In this document: positions 1 through 9,062 of the stretch, in pieces
Position numbering within the stretch: the first letter of the stretch is position 1
How the letters are laid out: each line of letters begins with the position of its first letter
DNA from: Crocinitomix sp.
GTDB taxonomy: Bacteria; Bacteroidota; Bacteroidia; Flavobacteriales_D; Crocinitomicaceae
Assembly: GCA_013138735.1 (NCBI GenBank)
Contig: WTCE01000011.1
Span: 1-64,000 of the forward strand
Direction of reading: 5' to 3'
Length of the DNA stretch: 64,000 nt
Translations under genes and position numbers: made by a program
The notes under the pieces: generated by a model
What the model was told of the DNA's origin: nothing
The model's input: only the letters and a program-made list of their open reading frames with translations
The model's database searches: none

Positions 1-92
1 TTAATTCAAAAATTAAAGCTTTTAGATCTCAATTTAGAGGCGTTAGAGATGTCAATTATTTCCTTTTTAGATTAGAGAAAATTTTTGCTTAA
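1..92 (+). pseudogene. Transposase C-terminal fragment, ISL3/ISAon1-like (cut by window edge)
   Basis: Frame 3 is open from the left edge to a TAA at 90-92 and encodes about 29 residues with the pattern KIKAFRSQFRGVRDVNYFLF, then RLEKIFA and stop. This Phe/Arg-rich ending is what I know from the C-terminus of ISL3-type (ISAon1) transposases of Bacteroidota. The rest of the gene lies outside the window, so it cannot be said whether the element is intact. The right inverted repeat would be expected just after 92, but I could not identify it. Confidence 0.6.
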
Positions 93-122
93 CACTCAGA
101 TAACAACAACAATTGTACTTGA

Positions 123-437
123 TCCAGAATTACTCGTCCTCCTGAATATTCAGAACAAAGTTTTGATGTTGAATCAGAATCGGATTTTTTTGAAAAATAC
201 GCTGATAAAGAAAATTGCTTTGAACTGGAGATTACTCGAAATAAACTAAGTGAAAAACACGAAGAAAAGGTTAAACAATTGATGGTTCTTTTTAGAAGAA
301 AAACATTTAACCTTTACTATGTTTTCGAAAACAGAACAATTGACCAACAAGAATTTCGAAAGTGTTTCCTTGAGTTCCCAAGTCCTATCAGTCTACAAAA
401 GCCCACTTTAAGTGGATATGAACCTCAAACAAACTAA
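123..437 (+). pseudogene. Decayed reading frame of unknown function
   Basis: An open frame runs from just after a TGA (120-122) to TAA at 435-437, 104 codons. The only early ATG is internal (282), which would leave 51 codons. The translation is rich in charged and aromatic residues (for example ELEITRNKLSEKHEEK and FNLYYVFENRTIDQQEF) and looks like former coding sequence with its 5' part missing, lying between a transposase end and a tRNA gene. I do not recognise the family. It could also be the tail of a gene broken by insertion of the neighbouring element. Confidence 0.35.
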
Positions 438-497
438 ATGAACCTCAACCCCCTCTAGCCTTCCAATTAGTGCCGAATTTCGTGCCGAGATACAAAA

Positions 498-530
498 AAA
501 CCGCTTTAAACCATTGATCTAAAGCGGTTT
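498..530 (-). terminator. Terminator after tRNA-Gln
   Basis: Perfect 11-bp stem (498-508 with 520-530) and an 11-nt loop. On the minus strand the stem is followed by seven T residues. It sits 15 bases downstream of the tRNA-Gln gene and fits as its intrinsic terminator. Confidence 0.8.
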
Positions 531-544
531 ATCGTTTTTAAAAG

Positions 545-617
545 TTGTCCCACTAGGGCTCGAACCTAGACTCTCTTGTACCAAAAACAAGCGTGTTGCC
601 AGTTACACCATGGGACA
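545..617 (-). tRNA. tRNA-Gln (anticodon TTG)
   Basis: Read on the minus strand, this folds as a complete cloverleaf: 7-bp acceptor stem (TGTCCCA with TGGGACA, including the U1-A72 pair usual in tRNA-Gln), D-arm GTGT/ACAC, anticodon stem CTTGT/ACAAG with loop TTTTGGT (anticodon TTG), and T-arm CTAGG-TTCGAGC-CCTAG. The discriminator base is A. The 3' CCA is not encoded, as is common in this phylum. A transposase remnant lies about 450 bases downstream. Confidence 0.95.
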
Positions 618-901
618 GTAGCATTTATTTAATGCGAGCGCAAATTTAAGTACTTTTTTTGATACAACAAATAATTCAATCGTTTAAAATTTAAAAAATC
701 AAGAAAAAGGTGGCTATTACCCACGTTTTGGGTTTTTTAGCGCATCCTATAAATCCTAAAAAACCTTAATATTTCCAATCCAAAGCAACCAACTTGCAGG
801 AATTACAGTTTTTTAGGAAAATTGATCAAAATATATTTTTAAATTCGCAGAGCCTTCGTCAAAAAAGTTATGCCGATTGCGAACTGCTATAATTATTACC
901 T

Positions 902-3900
902 ATGGATTATAAAAGAATCAATACAATTGTCGGGTGGATGGTCTTCATCTTCGCCACTACCGTTTATTTCATGACGGTTGAACCCACTACAAGTTTGTGG
1001 GATTGTGGAGAGTACATTACTACTGCTTATAAATTAGAAGTTGGTCACCCACCGGGAGCACCACTCTTTATGATGTTAGGCCGTTTGTTTACCATGTTCT
1101 CTGGGCCTGAAGGTGCTGCAATGATGGTTAACCTCATGTCGGCCTTATCCAGCTCCTTTACAATATTGTTTTTGTTTTGGACCATCACAATGTTGGGCAA
1201 AAAAACAATCTTAAACCCAGGCCTCTCTTTATTTGCAAGTTCTCCAGCTAAGGCTGATTTTGATGAAATTGAAGACAAGTCAGCTAATAAAATTGAGACT
1301 AAAAAATCACGTACATTATCACAAGGGCAACAATGGGCCATTTTAGGGAGTGGTTTAATTGGTGCAATTGCTTATACTTTTACAGATTCATTTTGGTTCT
1401 CGGCCGTTGAGGGTGAGGTTTACGCCATGTCTTCTTTCTTTACTGCAATTGTAGTTTGGGCTATTTTTAAATGGGATCATGAATTGGCTGAACAAGATGC
1501 TAATCCTGAGGATGAAGAATTGCAAGCCACAAATGCTGATCGCTGGATTATTTTAATCTTTTTCATGATTGGTTTATCTATTGGGGTTCACCTTTTGAAC
1601 TTATTATGTGTACCGGTTATTGCCTACGTTATTTATTTCAGAAAATACAAAGAAGTTACACCATTGGGATTCATCTTAACGGGTGTTACTGGTGTGGTTG
1701 CTTTAGGTATAATTCAAGCGGTATTGATTCCGAAAACGATTCAGATTGCTGGTTGGTTTGAGCGTTTCTTCGTCAACAGTTTAGGCATGAGTTTCAATGC
1801 TGGAACCGTGTTCTTTTTCCTTTTAATGCTCACCATTATCGTAGTTGTACTCATGTGGTCTAAACGAAATGGGAAGTCAATTGTAAACACCATTACTTGG
1901 AGTGCAACAATGATCTTTTTAGGGTATTCTTGTTTTGCAATGATTGTTATTCGATCAAATGCAAATACACCTTTAGATGAAAATGATCCAGAAAACTTAG
2001 TAAGTTTAGAATCATACCTAAAGCGTGAGCAATATGGAGATTGGCCAATTTTATACGGACAATACTTTAATTCTCAAAGAAATCCTGAAGAAAAATGGGG
2101 AGATAGAAGTGATGTTTATTTGAGACGTTTTGTTGTTATTAACAAGACAGATAAAGAAGTAAAAGGATTTAAAACCGAGAAAGAAGCAACTGATTTTGCT
2201 AAGCCACTTGGGTTTACTGTAACCGAAAAATATTTTAAAACCTTTGACGGTACCAATAAAAAATATACCTACGAATCGAAGAGTAGTACCTTCTTTCCAA
2301 GGATGTATAGTGCCGAACCACGTCACGTAAGTGGCTATAAAAGTTGGTCTGGTCATACCGGTGATCGAACACCAACCATGGGGGAAAACTTAACCTACTT
2401 TGCAACCTATCAGGTAGACTGGATGTATTGGCGTTACTTTATGTGGAACTTCTCAGGTCGACAAAGTGACGAACAAGGACATGGTAATGCAAGAGACGGA
2501 AACTGGATTTCTGGTTTAAACTTTATTGACAAATTGCATATTGGAGATCAAACCAATGCGCCATCTATCATTACAGATAATCCTGCGCACAATAAATACT
2601 ATATGTTGCCTTTCATTTTAGGATTAATTGGCTTCATCTTTATGCTGACAAAATCAACCCGCGGCTGGTGGCTTATAATGCTGCTCTTCTTGCTGACAGG
2701 TTTTGCAATTATTATTTACCTGAATCAAAAACCAATTGAGCCACGTGAACGTGATTATGCTTATGCGGCCTCCTTCTACGCCTTCTCCATTTTTATAGGG
2801 ATGTCAGTCTTGGCATTATACCAGGCGTTTAAATCAATGATTTGGAAAGAACTGGCGTATATAACAGGTGCACTCGTATTATTAGGCATTGCCTTATCTA
2901 TTGGAGATATCGCAGCTGCTGTGAGTATGTTCTACATGGCAGGAGTTATTACGGTTGCATTCGCCCTCATGATTTTAATGAGAGAAGTGATCAAAAAAGA
3001 AATGCAAGGAGCTGTAATTGCTATTGTATTAACTATTCCTGTTCCAATTTTAATGGGAGCGCAAGCTTGGGATGATCACGACAGAAGTAACCGTTATACG
3101 GCGCAAGCTTTAGCACAAAATTATTTAAATAGTTGTGATGATAACGCCATCATCTTCACCAATGGAGATAATGATACGTTCCCTTTATGGTATTTGCAAG
3201 AAGTTGAAGGAACCAAAACGAGTGTTCGTGTTTGTAACTTGAGCCTTTTAAATACAGATTGGTATACAGAGCAAATGACGCGGAAAGCGTATGATTCTGA
3301 ACCTTTGCCAATTTCATTTACTGAAGAGCAATATCGTCAAAATGGCTTGCGTGATTTCATGCTAGTTGCTGGAACCAACCAGTTAACCATGAGACAACAA
3401 GAGTTAGAACCAAAGTGGACGGCTGTTATCCAAAAGAAAATTGATTCTAATCCAGAGTTATTCCAACCTGCTTTTGAATTAGCGACGGATAATTTATATT
3501 CAATTTTGTCTACGACTAAATTTGCAGCGCTCAAGCCTGACTTTTTGAACTTCATTCCTACAATGGATTCGTCTCATACTTACTTTGACTTTAGAGAGGT
3601 TGTATTCAACATCTTGAAAACGTCACAGGAATATAGTTTAACTGAGCAAACACAACAAGCTGTTCAAAACACACTTGTTACCTTCAATGATGCATTTGAT
3701 TATTTGCCAGCAGACTATGCAATGGCATTTTTGGCAAAAGACGATCCGATTGACATGGGTTATAGCCAAAAATTCTTAGTGCTTCCTAGTACTGGACTAA
3801 GTGTAACTGTTGACAAGCAAAAAGTATTGGACAACGGAATGGTTTCTGCTGAATATGCTGATCGTATTGTCGATAAGATTACTTGGAAATTGCCTAAGAC

Positions 3901-4867
3901 AACACTTTATAAAGCCGATCTAATGATTGTAGATATGGTAGCACATTTTGATTGGGATCGCCCAATTTATTTTGCTAGTTCTGCAGATCGTGCTACTTAT
4001 TTAGGATTAGATAAATACTTCTTTGCTGAAGGACTGGTTTACAAACTAGTTCCTGTTCAAGTGGACGGAAGTAGAAATCCGAACTCTTTAGGTGAGGTGA
4101 ATAAAACAAGAATGTATGAAAACTTAATGTCCACATTTAAATGGGGTAACATGAATGTTGACGGTGTACTTGTTGATTATTACACAAGAAGATTAACGAA
4201 CAACTACCGTGTACAATTTAGCGTATTGGCAGATGCTTATGGATCTAGCATTGAAACCAACCAACAACGCATTGATTTCATGAAACAAATTCAAGGACAA
4301 GGTGGTGACATATTAACTGCTGATATTCCAATTAAAACGCCTTTAGGTGATTTCATTCCAAGTCAAATTGACGCGGATATGAAAAAAGCTGAAGCTGAGA
4401 TTGCGGATGCTCAACAAAAAATTACGGAAGTAATTAATAAGAGTATCGAAGTGATGCCGCATCATAACGTTCCGTTTGGTAAAGTAATGCCTTCATACGT
4501 TTCGGCTTATTATGTTGGTGGAAACGAAGCAAAAGCGCAAGAATATTCAGACACTATGTTTGTTTTATTTGAAGAGGAAATGAATTACTATTTAGATGTT
4601 GATCCAGCGTTCAGCTCAAATATGATTGAGGATATGTACTCGGCATACCGAAGTATCTTTAGTTTATATCAAGCTTCAGCTGTTTTCGGAACAGATAAAG
4701 TACATCAAGAAAAAGTAAGTGCTGATTTCTTCCGTATTACACAAAACGTTCAAAACGGATTAGATGACATGAAAAAGTACAATAGAAAAGCGAAAAACTA
4801 CAGTACGCTAAAACGTATTGAAGATACATTTGACGCCTTCTTTAAAAGAATTAATGGACCGGAATAA
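902..4867 (+). CDS. DUF2723 (TMEM260-like) giant multi-pass membrane protein
   Basis: 1321 residues. The N-terminal half has many hydrophobic helices. The DUF2723 signature is near the N-terminus: WDCGEY at about residues 33-38 and HPPGAP at 49-54, which place an acidic pair in the first external loop as in GT-C/PMT glycosyltransferases. More helices follow to about residue 730, then a long soluble C-terminal part. DUF2723 is found throughout Bacteroidota and is related to eukaryotic TMEM260, a protein O-mannosyltransferase. A role in transferring a lipid-linked sugar to exported proteins is therefore likely but inferred. The ATG at 902 directly precedes the first helix. A terminator-like hairpin lies just after the stop, inside the next gene. 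Confidence 0.85.
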   Translation: MDYKRINTIVGWMVFIFATTVYFMTVEPTTSLWDCGEYITTAYKLEVGHPPGAPLFMMLGRLFTMFSGPEGAAMMVNLMSALSSSFTILFLFWTITMLGKKTILNPGLSLFASSPAKADFDEIEDKSANKIETKKSRTLSQGQQWAILGSGLIGAIAYTFTDSFWFSAVEGEVYAMSSFFTAIVVWAIFKWDHELAEQDANPEDEELQATNADRWIILIFFMIGLSIGVHLLNLLCVPVIAYVIYFRKYKEVTPLGFILTGVTGVVALGIIQAVLIPKTIQIAGWFERFFVNSLGMSFNAGTVFFFLLMLTIIVVVLMWSKRNGKSIVNTITWSATMIFLGYSCFAMIVIRSNANTPLDENDPENLVSLESYLKREQYGDWPILYGQYFNSQRNPEEKWGDRSDVYLRRFVVINKTDKEVKGFKTEKEATDFAKPLGFTVTEKYFKTFDGTNKKYTYESKSSTFFPRMYSAEPRHVSGYKSWSGHTGDRTPTMGENLTYFATYQVDWMYWRYFMWNFSGRQSDEQGHGNARDGNWISGLNFIDKLHIGDQTNAPSIITDNPAHNKYYMLPFILGLIGFIFMLTKSTRGWWLIMLLFLLTGFAIIIYLNQKPIEPRERDYAYAASFYAFSIFIGMSVLALYQAFKSMIWKELAYITGALVLLGIALSIGDIAAAVSMFYMAGVITVAFALMILMREVIKKEMQGAVIAIVLTIPVPILMGAQAWDDHDRSNRYTAQALAQNYLNSCDDNAIIFTNGDNDTFPLWYLQEVEGTKTSVRVCNLSLLNTDWYTEQMTRKAYDSEPLPISFTEEQYRQNGLRDFMLVAGTNQLTMRQQELEPKWTAVIQKKIDSNPELFQPAFELATDNLYSILSTTKFAALKPDFLNFIPTMDSSHTYFDFREVVFNILKTSQEYSLTEQTQQAVQNTLVTFNDAFDYLPADYAMAFLAKDDPIDMGYSQKFLVLPSTGLSVTVDKQKVLDNGMVSAEYADRIVDKITWKLPKTTLYKADLMIVDMVAHFDWDRPIYFASSADRATYLGLDKYFFAEGLVYKLVPVQVDGSRNPNSLGEVNKTRMYENLMSTFKWGNMNVDGVLVDYYTRRLTNNYRVQFSVLADAYGSSIETNQQRIDFMKQIQGQGGDILTADIPIKTPLGDFIPSQIDADMKKAEAEIADAQQKITEVINKSIEVMPHHNVPFGKVMPSYVSAYYVGGNEAKAQEYSDTMFVLFEEEMNYYLDVDPAFSSNMIEDMYSAYRSIFSLYQASAVFGTDKVHQEKVSADFFRITQNVQNGLDDMKKYNRKAKNYSTLKRIEDTFDAFFKRINGPE

Positions 4868-4875
4868 ATAAAAGC

Positions 4876-5505
4876 GTGAGATATTATAAATTTCCCAAAT
4901 GGCTGAAACGGTTTTACCCGGGTGCCGTTTGGGATTTTTTTTTGTCTGACACTTCTCAAAAAACCATTTACCTCACCTTTGATGATGGCCCCAATCCAGA
5001 CTCAACGGATTGGATCTTAGATTTGCTTGACAAACATGCCGCCAAAGCCACCTTCTTTTGTCTAGGAAAAAACGTTGAGCAGCATCCACTTTTGTTTCAA
5101 AAATTAGTTACCAATAAGCACCAAGTTGCAAATCATACCTATTCGCATCTGAATGGAATTCATAGCAATTCACAAACCTATGTTGCGGATGTTGAAAAAG
5201 CGCAGGCGTTAATCGATTCTAAGTTATTTCGACCGCCTTACGGAAGAATGACAACGAAACAACATAAGATTTTGACAGAAAAGGGATTCAAAACTGTTTT
5301 TTGGAGTCATATAACCTATGATTTTGATCCGAGCCTTGCATCAGCTAAAAGAATAGAAATGGCTTTAAAAAGAGTAAAAAACCAAGCAATTGTTGTTTTC
5401 CATGACTCCACAAAAGCCTTTCCACAATTGCAGCATGAACTCCCACTCCTACTCAACAAATGGACCGAAGAAGGATATCAATTTAAGGCCCTCCCGAACG
5501 CTTAA
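4876..5505 (+). CDS. Polysaccharide deacetylase (NodB/CE4 family)
   Basis: 209 residues from a GTG start 8 bases after the DUF2723 stop; no in-frame ATG precedes the catalytic motif, so GTG is the best start. The CE4 motifs are in order: TFDDGP (residues 34-39; Asp36 general base, Asp37 metal ligand), the metal-binding NHTYSH, RPPYGR, FWSHITYDFDP and VVFHDS. This set predicts a metal-dependent N- or O-deacetylase acting on peptidoglycan, chitin-like or envelope polysaccharide. No signal peptide or membrane segment is clear, so its compartment is uncertain. The 5' coding part overlaps a strong hairpin with a T-tract (4894-4943), which could limit transcription from the upstream gene into this one. 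Confidence 0.85.
   Translation: MRYYKFPKWLKRFYPGAVWDFFLSDTSQKTIYLTFDDGPNPDSTDWILDLLDKHAAKATFFCLGKNVEQHPLLFQKLVTNKHQVANHTYSHLNGIHSNSQTYVADVEKAQALIDSKLFRPPYGRMTTKQHKILTEKGFKTVFWSHITYDFDPSLASAKRIEMALKRVKNQAIVVFHDSTKAFPQLQHELPLLLNKWTEEGYQFKALPNA
4894..4943 (+). terminator. Terminator-like hairpin inside the deacetylase 5' coding region
   Basis: CCCAAATGGC (4894-4903) pairs with GCCGTTTGGG (4924-4933) over 10 bp with one G-U pair and a 20-nt loop. One A and then nine T residues follow (4935-4943). The shape is that of an intrinsic terminator, yet it lies within codons 7-23 of the deacetylase. It may terminate most DUF2723 transcripts or act as an attenuator. Confidence 0.55.
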
Positions 5506-5822
5506 TGTTAATAACCTCTCAGTCTTAAGCAATAATAATAGCTTTTTTAACGTTAGTTTAGTAGTGGTCTCAACAAAAGACGGCTAATTTGCACCTCAGC
5601 AAAAACGATTACATAGTGCTTGGTTGGAAATAGAGGGAATTTCAAAAATCGAATAGATTTTGAGAATTAGTTTCATTTTTTACTTTAGGAGATGCCTAAG
5701 CATCAGACGACAAGAAAAAACTGGAAATAAACTAAAAAGAAGCGATTTTGATTTTGCTGTGTATCCGACCAAGCGCTAGATAGTGTCTAGTATGAAATGG
5801 ACACAACCCACACCATGAATAA
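5506..5822. other. Intergenic stretch without recognisable gene
   Basis: I see no credible coding frame, tRNA or strong hairpin here. It must contain the promoter of the DUF5723 gene, but no clear TAnnTTTG site was found. Confidence 0.5.
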
Positions 5823-7271
5823 ATGAAAAAACTGATTTTCATATTAATGATGTGTTGCATGCTAATTCCAACACAGGCGCAAGAAACCTATGGTGCATTA
5901 AACACCAATTTTTCGCCAACGAATAGTGTGCACATCAATCCATCTTCAATGTTGGATGCAAAAACGTGGTTAGATATTCACGTAGTTGGGGCTGGTGCTT
6001 ATATCAATAATGATTTCGCTTATGGCGAAAAAACAACGCTAATTCGCTTATTACGCGAACGCGACTTTTCTCAAGAAAATTTTGAATTTCAAACAGGTAC
6101 GGCAAATTATCATGCTTACAATCGAAACTTTGTACAAGTGCTTTCAGGTGTTTGGAGCCAAGGAGACCATGCTGCTGGTTTAAGCTTTGGAGCCTACTCT
6201 TATACAGATGCACGACGGATTGACGAACCAATGGGTCGGTTTATTGAAAACGGCATTACACAATACACGGCACAGCATTTAACCGATTATCAAATGCGTA
6301 GATTTAGAGCCAATAGTTTGGCTTATGGCGAAGCTAAAATAAGTTATGCTTATACTTTTCATAAACGCCGCCGTAACATGTTTATGGGCGGAATCTCTTA
6401 TAAAAAAATCTTTCCATTGGCCGGAGGTGCTGCAAGCATTCGCAACTTAGAATACAATGTGTATAACGATACTGTTTTGCATATTGATGACTTTACAGGG
6501 GATGCTATGGCAAATGTCCAACCCGAATTTTCAATGAAAGGCGGCTGGGGATTTGACCTAGGTTTTACCTATCAACGCATGTATAGTGGTTGCGAATCTT
6601 ATTATCCAAATTCGCGAAAAGGGGGATGTACAAATTTATTTTATAAATACAAAATTGCTGTTTCAATTAATGATTTGGGTTACGCCAAGTTCAATCCAGA
6701 CAATGTCAGTTATGTAGGTTATAATTTGTCCAACGTAGACATTTTGAATTATGCTGATTTGACCGCAGAAGCAGCTACATTTCCAGAGGTTTTGGCAGCA
6801 CAAGAAGCAACACCCAATGATGGTGAAATTCGCGACCCAAACCGGATGAGTTTACCCACTTCTATTTCAATTCAATATGATCGCAATATTTTACCACATT
6901 TCTTTTATGTTAACGCCACTTTAATTCATGGTATTCCGCCTACAAAAGGAGCTTTTGGACCGCGCAGGGCACATTCTTTGGCCGTAACACCACGAATTGA
7001 AACCAAATGGTTTGATGCCGCATTACCAATTTCATTATACGAATACCAAAAATTACAACTCGGCTTAAGTTTGCGTTTCTATGTTTTAACCATTGGTACA
7101 GACAAATTGTTAAACTTTTTTGTGCCATCAGACATTTATGGCGCCGACTTTTATTTCCATTTAAAAGTGCCTTTATTTCGAAATCCAAAATGTGGCAATA
7201 GTAGAGCATTTGGCAGTGATCGCAAGGGCGGCTTTGGTAAGAGTTTTCCAAAATGTGATGCGTATCGTTAA
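5823..7271 (+). CDS. DUF5723-like outer-membrane-associated protein
   Basis: 482 residues with a typical Sec signal peptide (MKKLIFILMMCCMLIPTQAQ, cleavage near residue 20). Mature sequence starts with the pattern INPSSMLDAKTWLDIHVVGA, the way DUF5723 proteins open: a short plug followed by beta-strand-rich sequence. Alternating hydrophobic strands and the C-terminal aromatic stretch (DFYFHLKVPLF) suggest a beta-barrel, followed by a basic Gly/Lys tail. Function of the family is unknown; some relatives are listed with gliding or type IX-secretion proteins, which I cannot confirm here. It stands alone, with about 300 bases of upstream space. Confidence 0.65.
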   Translation: MKKLIFILMMCCMLIPTQAQETYGALNTNFSPTNSVHINPSSMLDAKTWLDIHVVGAGAYINNDFAYGEKTTLIRLLRERDFSQENFEFQTGTANYHAYNRNFVQVLSGVWSQGDHAAGLSFGAYSYTDARRIDEPMGRFIENGITQYTAQHLTDYQMRRFRANSLAYGEAKISYAYTFHKRRRNMFMGGISYKKIFPLAGGAASIRNLEYNVYNDTVLHIDDFTGDAMANVQPEFSMKGGWGFDLGFTYQRMYSGCESYYPNSRKGGCTNLFYKYKIAVSINDLGYAKFNPDNVSYVGYNLSNVDILNYADLTAEAATFPEVLAAQEATPNDGEIRDPNRMSLPTSISIQYDRNILPHFFYVNATLIHGIPPTKGAFGPRRAHSLAVTPRIETKWFDAALPISLYEYQKLQLGLSLRFYVLTIGTDKLLNFFVPSDIYGADFYFHLKVPLFRNPKCGNSRAFGSDRKGGFGKSFPKCDAYR

Positions 7272-7337
7272 TGCATTAATTCATAAGATCATTTAAATTC
7301 CGAACGCGTCCTTGGTCTGAAATAGACAAAACCTGAC

Positions 7338-7345
7338 TATTTTTG
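7338..7345 (+). promoter_or_regulatory. Candidate -7 element TATTTTTG
   Basis: Matches the Bacteroidota -7 consensus TAnnTTTG and lies 7 bases before the ATG of the VTT gene. A TTG lies 23 bases upstream, slightly far from the usual spacing, so the call is tentative. If used, the mRNA would be nearly leaderless. Confidence 0.4.
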
Positions 7346-7352
7346 AGCGGCA

Positions 7353-7940
7353 ATGGCAAAAAAAGAAATAACCGTGTTTAAAAGAATCATCTATGGCTTG
7401 TGGATAGCTGTTGTGCTCGCCATTATCGGGATTCTTATCGTAAATCCTTTATTTTTCAGTGTAGAAAATCTAGTCAATTTTATTCGAAGATTTGAGACAC
7501 AATTAATGGTTGTTTATATTCTCATTTCAAGCCTTAGAGGTTTGTTTTTAATTCCAAGTACCCCATTTGTTCTAGCGGGAGTCATCCTCTTTCCATTCAA
7601 TCCTATTTTTGTTATTTGCGTTTCAATGGGTGGCATTCTACTCACTACCATTATGCTTTATTACTTTTCAGATTTACTTGGATTCAGTAAAACCTTAGAG
7701 AAAAAATTCCCGCATAAAATGAAAACTTGGGAGGATCGTTTGCGTTCAAAACATGCCATTTGGATTGTGCTAGCATGGTCCTTTTTCCCGCTTGTGCCAA
7801 CTGATTTAATCTGCTATATCGCCGGAATTGTAAAAATGCCTTTAAAGTATTTGTTGCTTGGAGTTGGCGTTGGTGAACTCATTTTGGTGACGTGCTATGT
7901 TTATCTCGGATCTGGAATTATTGACTGGGTGATGAGCTAA
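7353..7940 (+). CDS. VTT-domain membrane protein (TVP38/DedA-like)
   Basis: 195 residues with five to six hydrophobic segments. The core has the VTT/SNARE-associated pattern: a Gly/Pro-rich reentrant part near residues 65-90 (SSLRGLFLIPSTPFVLAGVI), then ILLTTIMLYYFSDLLG and the later motif WSFFPLVPTDLICYIAGIVKM. Relatives (DedA, TMEM41B, VMP1) move lipids across membranes, and bacterial DedA proteins recycle undecaprenyl phosphate or phosphatidylethanolamine. The exact substrate is not readable from sequence. Neighbours give no clear functional link. Confidence 0.75.
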   Translation: MAKKEITVFKRIIYGLWIAVVLAIIGILIVNPLFFSVENLVNFIRRFETQLMVVYILISSLRGLFLIPSTPFVLAGVILFPFNPIFVICVSMGGILLTTIMLYYFSDLLGFSKTLEKKFPHKMKTWEDRLRSKHAIWIVLAWSFFPLVPTDLICYIAGIVKMPLKYLLLGVGVGELILVTCYVYLGSGIIDWVMS

Positions 7941-7986
7941 AGTCATTGTAAACCGTATTCTGCTTCCCCGAATATGACTCATATCC

Positions 7987-8604
7987 TTAATTAATTCCAA
8001 ATTCAATTCCCAAAATTAGATTAAAATGAAAGTCTAATCTAGGATATTTCTCAGCAGCTGGTAAGAAAAAAGGCAGCCCTTCGGTGTCTTTCGCAAAATG
8101 CAGAGACATAGCAGGTCCAAAACCTATGAAAACAGCATAACGTTCTAAAAATTTATACCGTCCATGAATGTGGATCGCTTCCGTCAATCGAAAATTCCGT
8201 TGATAAAAGGCGCCGTTAAAATCTAAGCGATTATGTTTTAAACCCAAATAATTCTCAAAACAAAAGGTGAACGATTCCTTTGGTTTGAGTGGATAAAAGC
8301 GATAAAACAGGTTTGCACCATTGAGAGAAATTCCTTTTTGTGATGGACCCAGCGAATATGAACTACCACTAGGCGAAACATACCAATAATACTGCTGAGG
8401 CTTCCGAATAACCATTCCTGCACCTAATTGGTGCCGTTTAAAATTAAAGGTAACATGCGGCCTAATATCAAATATTGAGGAATGTATTCCGACTGAAACT
8501 GGCTGATAAGAATAGGACAAACTATCCTGTGTATGGCCAAGGGAAATCTTCCCTAAAAAGAAAGTCAGGATAATTATGCGAAAAGTTTGAGTCATTGATA
8601 CCAT
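7987..8604 (-). CDS. Secreted, probable small beta-barrel protein of unknown function
   Basis: 205 residues with an N-terminal signal peptide (hydrophobic stretch IIILTFFLGKISLGHTQ). ATG at 8604 or the in-frame ATG at 8595 (MTQTF) are both possible starts. The mature part alternates polar and aromatic residues and ends in FHFNLILGIEFGIN, as outer-membrane beta-barrels do. I do not recognise a named family. It converges on the VTT gene upstream in coordinates and stands alone. Confidence 0.6.
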   Translation of the reverse strand: MVSMTQTFRIIILTFFLGKISLGHTQDSLSYSYQPVSVGIHSSIFDIRPHVTFNFKRHQLGAGMVIRKPQQYYWYVSPSGSSYSLGPSQKGISLNGANLFYRFYPLKPKESFTFCFENYLGLKHNRLDFNGAFYQRNFRLTEAIHIHGRYKFLERYAVFIGFGPAMSLHFAKDTEGLPFFLPAAEKYPRLDFHFNLILGIEFGIN

Positions 8605-8760
8605 CTATTAACATGTACACGCCGGTGTCAAATCAAATATAGCTTAAAATGTCATGTAATTCCCGCTAAACAATGCAACCTATTCAAGATTTTTCCAAAA
8701 TTTACCGTATATCAAAAATTAAACTCTATTTTTAACTCAATTCACAGTAAAAATAATTTT

Positions 8761-9060
8761 ATGGAAAAGCCAGGCACCTTAGAACTGTATCGTATTGCTA
8801 CGACATTGAAAAAAGAAGGGAAGGACGATTATGCAATCGAGCAGGCCTTATTAATGAAAGGCTTAAATCAAGAAGAAGCCCGTAAAGTTATTTCTCGTGC
8901 AAACGCTACTACTCTTTCTGCATCAGGTCAGTCTAGTTATTCTGGTCAAAAAGAAAAAAAAGAAGGAAATGGTATGTGGGGATGGGCCATTTGGATATTG
9001 GCACTAGGACTCATCAATTTATTGAGCTATTTGTTTAACTGGAACTTTTGGCTTTATTAA
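8761..9060 (+). CDS. Small protein with one C-terminal membrane helix
   Basis: 99 residues. The N-terminal 55 residues are a soluble helical domain with a UBA-like or regulatory feel (ALLMKGLNQEEARKVISRA), followed by a Ser/Gly/Lys linker and a hydrophobic helix at about residues 73-95 (WGWAIWILALGLINLLSYLF). A tail-anchored topology is likely. It is followed 2 bases later by the methyltransferase gene, so the two are probably co-transcribed. Function unknown. Confidence 0.65.
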   Translation: MEKPGTLELYRIATTLKKEGKDDYAIEQALLMKGLNQEEARKVISRANATTLSASGQSSYSGQKEKKEGNGMWGWAIWILALGLINLLSYLFNWNFWLY

Positions 9061-9062
9061 AA

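Noticed and set aside
5390-5587. 65-codon frame across the end of the deacetylase
   Set aside because: Mostly shadows the deacetylase; the remaining part lacks coding character.
9048-9062. TTG start extending the ICMT-like protein by five residues
   Set aside because: The ATG at 9063 lies just after the preceding stop and before the first helix, and is the more natural start.
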